Shown piece after piece: positions 63,104-64,000 of a DNA stretch of 64,000 nt. The notes under the pieces were generated by a model that was not told where the DNA came from, searched no databases, and worked only from the letters and a program-made list of their open reading frames with translations. The stretch is taken from positions 1-64,000 of the forward strand of contig JAFAGM010000077.1 in the NCBI GenBank assembly GCA_023422775.1, given 5' to 3'. Source of the stretch: Pseudomonadota bacterium. Its GTDB lineage: Bacteria > Pseudomonadota > Alphaproteobacteria > Rhizobiales > Xanthobacteraceae. Each line of letters opens with the position of its first letter. The stretch's first letter is position 1. The position numbers were made by a program, and so were the translations under genes.

Positions 63104-64000
63104 CTACTTCTTCCCCACCTTGTCCCACAGCCACCGCGCCACCGCATCCGGTGAACTCTCCGCGTCGTTACCCGCCGCGCGCAGATTGGCCTCGCGCATC
63201 GTGGCGATGTCTATTCTGCCAAGCAGCGGGGCCAGCGCGGTGCGCAGCTTCTCGTCGTCGGCGCGCTTCGGCGCGAGCAACACGACCGCGTCATAGGGCG
63301 GGATCGCGTGCCTGGGATCGCCGAGCACCACGAGATCGTATTTGGCGATCAGCCCGTCGCTGGTATAGCCGGCGATGACGTCGACTTCGCCGGAGGCTAC
63401 CGCTGCATACATGAAGTCCGGCTGCATCTGCCGCTGCGCGCGGAACGACAGCCCGTAGGTCTTCCGCAGCGAAGCCCATTCCGGCCGCGAGAAGAATTCG
63501 TAATCGCCGGCGATCGACATGCCCGGCGCGCGCGCGGCGAGGTCGGCGATGGTGCGGATGCCGAGCTGTTCGGCGCGCTTGCGCGGCATCACCAGCGCGT
63601 AGGCGTTCTCGAAGCCGAGTTCACCCAACAGCGTGATGTTCTGTTTCTCCAGCAGGATCTTCAGTTCGCCGAGCAGAACCTCGCGCGGCCGGATGTCGCT
63701 GCGCTGGAACTGGTTGGCCCACAGCGTGCCGGAATAATCGACATAGACGTCGATGTCGTTGCCCGCGAGCGCCTCGAACACCACGTTGGAGCCGAGGCCT
63801 TCGCGCGCCGTTGCCGACAGCCCGGCCGCCTTCAGCCGCTGGCCGATCAGCGCCGCCAGCACATATTGCTCGGTGAAGGTTTTTGCGCCGACGACATAGC
63901 TCGCCTGCGGGCGCGAGATGGTCGGCACCAGCGTGGCCGCGACCAGCGCGGCGATGCCGATGCCGCCCAGCGCCGTGCGCAAGCGGCTGCGGTGGCGGAG
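63104..64000 (-). CDS. Osmoprotectant (OpuC/ProX-type) ABC substrate-binding region, 5' end beyond window
   Basis: The frame is open to the right edge, so the gene is partial. The visible 298 codons contain one hydrophobic segment (LGGIGIAALVAATLVPTIS) and a complete OpuAC-type binding domain: VGAKTFTEQYVLAALIG, VYVDYSGTLWANQF, YALVMPRKRAEQLGI and IAGYTSDGLIAKYDLVVLGD. The upstream LRHRSRLRTALGG suggests it is the end of a permease fused to the binding domain, an arrangement known for glycine-betaine/choline carriers. A TTG at 63982 is possible but not convincing as a start. Confidence 0.85.
   Translation of the reverse strand, partial: LRHRSRLRTALGGIGIAALVAATLVPTISRPQASYVVGAKTFTEQYVLAALIGQRLKAAGLSATAREGLGSNVVFEALAGNDIDVYVDYSGTLWANQFQRSDIRPREVLLGELKILLEKQNITLLGELGFENAYALVMPRKRAEQLGIRTIADLAARAPGMSIAGDYEFFSRPEWASLRKTYGLSFRAQRQMQPDFMYAAVASGEVDVIAGYTSDGLIAKYDLVVLGDPRHAIPPYDAVVLLAPKRADDEKLRTALAPLLGRIDIATMREANLRAAGNDAESSPDAVARWLWDKVGKK

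Overview
The window is a 64 kb piece of a high-GC alphaproteobacterial chromosome. Gene content and protein style point to Bradyrhizobium or a close relative. Supporting signs are a two-piece (permuted) tmRNA whose tag is ANDNYAPVAQAA, an hflK-hflC-DUF2065-degQ-serB-miaA-ilv gene order, a DUF4169/ribbon-helix-helix pair beside fumC, and several families of palindromic intergenic repeats of a kind I associate with Bradyrhizobium genomes. No rRNA, tRNA, CRISPR array, transposase or phage gene was recognised. The only mobile-looking DNA is small palindromic repeats.

Layout. 1-8.1 kb: FAD oxidoreductase, a membrane protein fused to a spermidine-synthase-like domain, AhpD-like protein, a YeeE-family protein lacking its cysteine motif, an L,D-transpeptidase, and a two-gene ABC-2 exporter. 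8.1-12.5 kb: an acetyltransferase gene broken by an amber codon, a UvrD helicase carrying an in-frame palindromic repeat, DUF1328 protein, and thioesterase. 12.5-14.9 kb: FAD-linked D-hydroxyacid oxidase and an outer-membrane barrel. 15.0-18.5 kb (minus strand): a bufferin-type metallophore locus (CcdA-like, DoxX, Cys-rich precursor BufA, DUF692/MNIO enzyme, DUF2063 partner). 18.7-25.2 kb: class III cyclase, a frameshifted 2-hydroxyacid dehydrogenase, MFS transporter, and a divergent TetR/cytochrome P450 pair around a perfect 18-bp palindrome. 25.4-34.3 kb: AsmA-like giant, ABC-F ATPase, TPR protein, RHH and DUF4169 proteins, FumC and SspB. 34.4-34.7 kb: ssrA. 35.3-38.4 kb: tripartite tricarboxylate transporter tctB-tctA-tctC. 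38.6-46.6 kb: thyA, GNAT, folA, hflK, hflC, DUF2065, degQ, serB, miaA. 46.6-53.1 kb: branched-chain amino acid genes (ilvB with promoter, Ile/Val/Leu-rich leader peptide and terminator; threonine dehydratase; ilvH; methyltransferase; LysE exporter; ilvC). 53.3-59.1 kb: DUF2336, DUF3300 fused to a chaperone-like C-terminus, small secreted proteins, an LTXXQ protein, an AraC relic and a Tat-exported VOC protein. 59.4-62.9 kb: two tandem paralogous membrane sulfatase-fold proteins. 63.1-64.0 kb: an osmoprotectant-type ABC protein cut by the right edge.

How genes work together. The bufferin block should make a periplasmic copper-buffering peptide: BufB and BufC modify Cys residues of BufA before export, while DoxX and the CcdA-like protein suggest associated membrane redox chemistry. 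The ilv block covers 2-oxobutyrate formation, acetohydroxyacid synthase and ketol-acid reductoisomerase, with attenuation-type control ahead of ilvB. The hflKC/degQ block is envelope protein quality control; sspB and ssrA are neighbouring parts of the ribosome-rescue/ClpXP pathway.

Most worth checking: the bufferin locus and its ECF-like promoter, the palindrome inside uvrD, the repeat-flanked dehydratase gene splitting ilvB from ilvH, the ilvB attenuator, and the tandem sulfatase-like pair.
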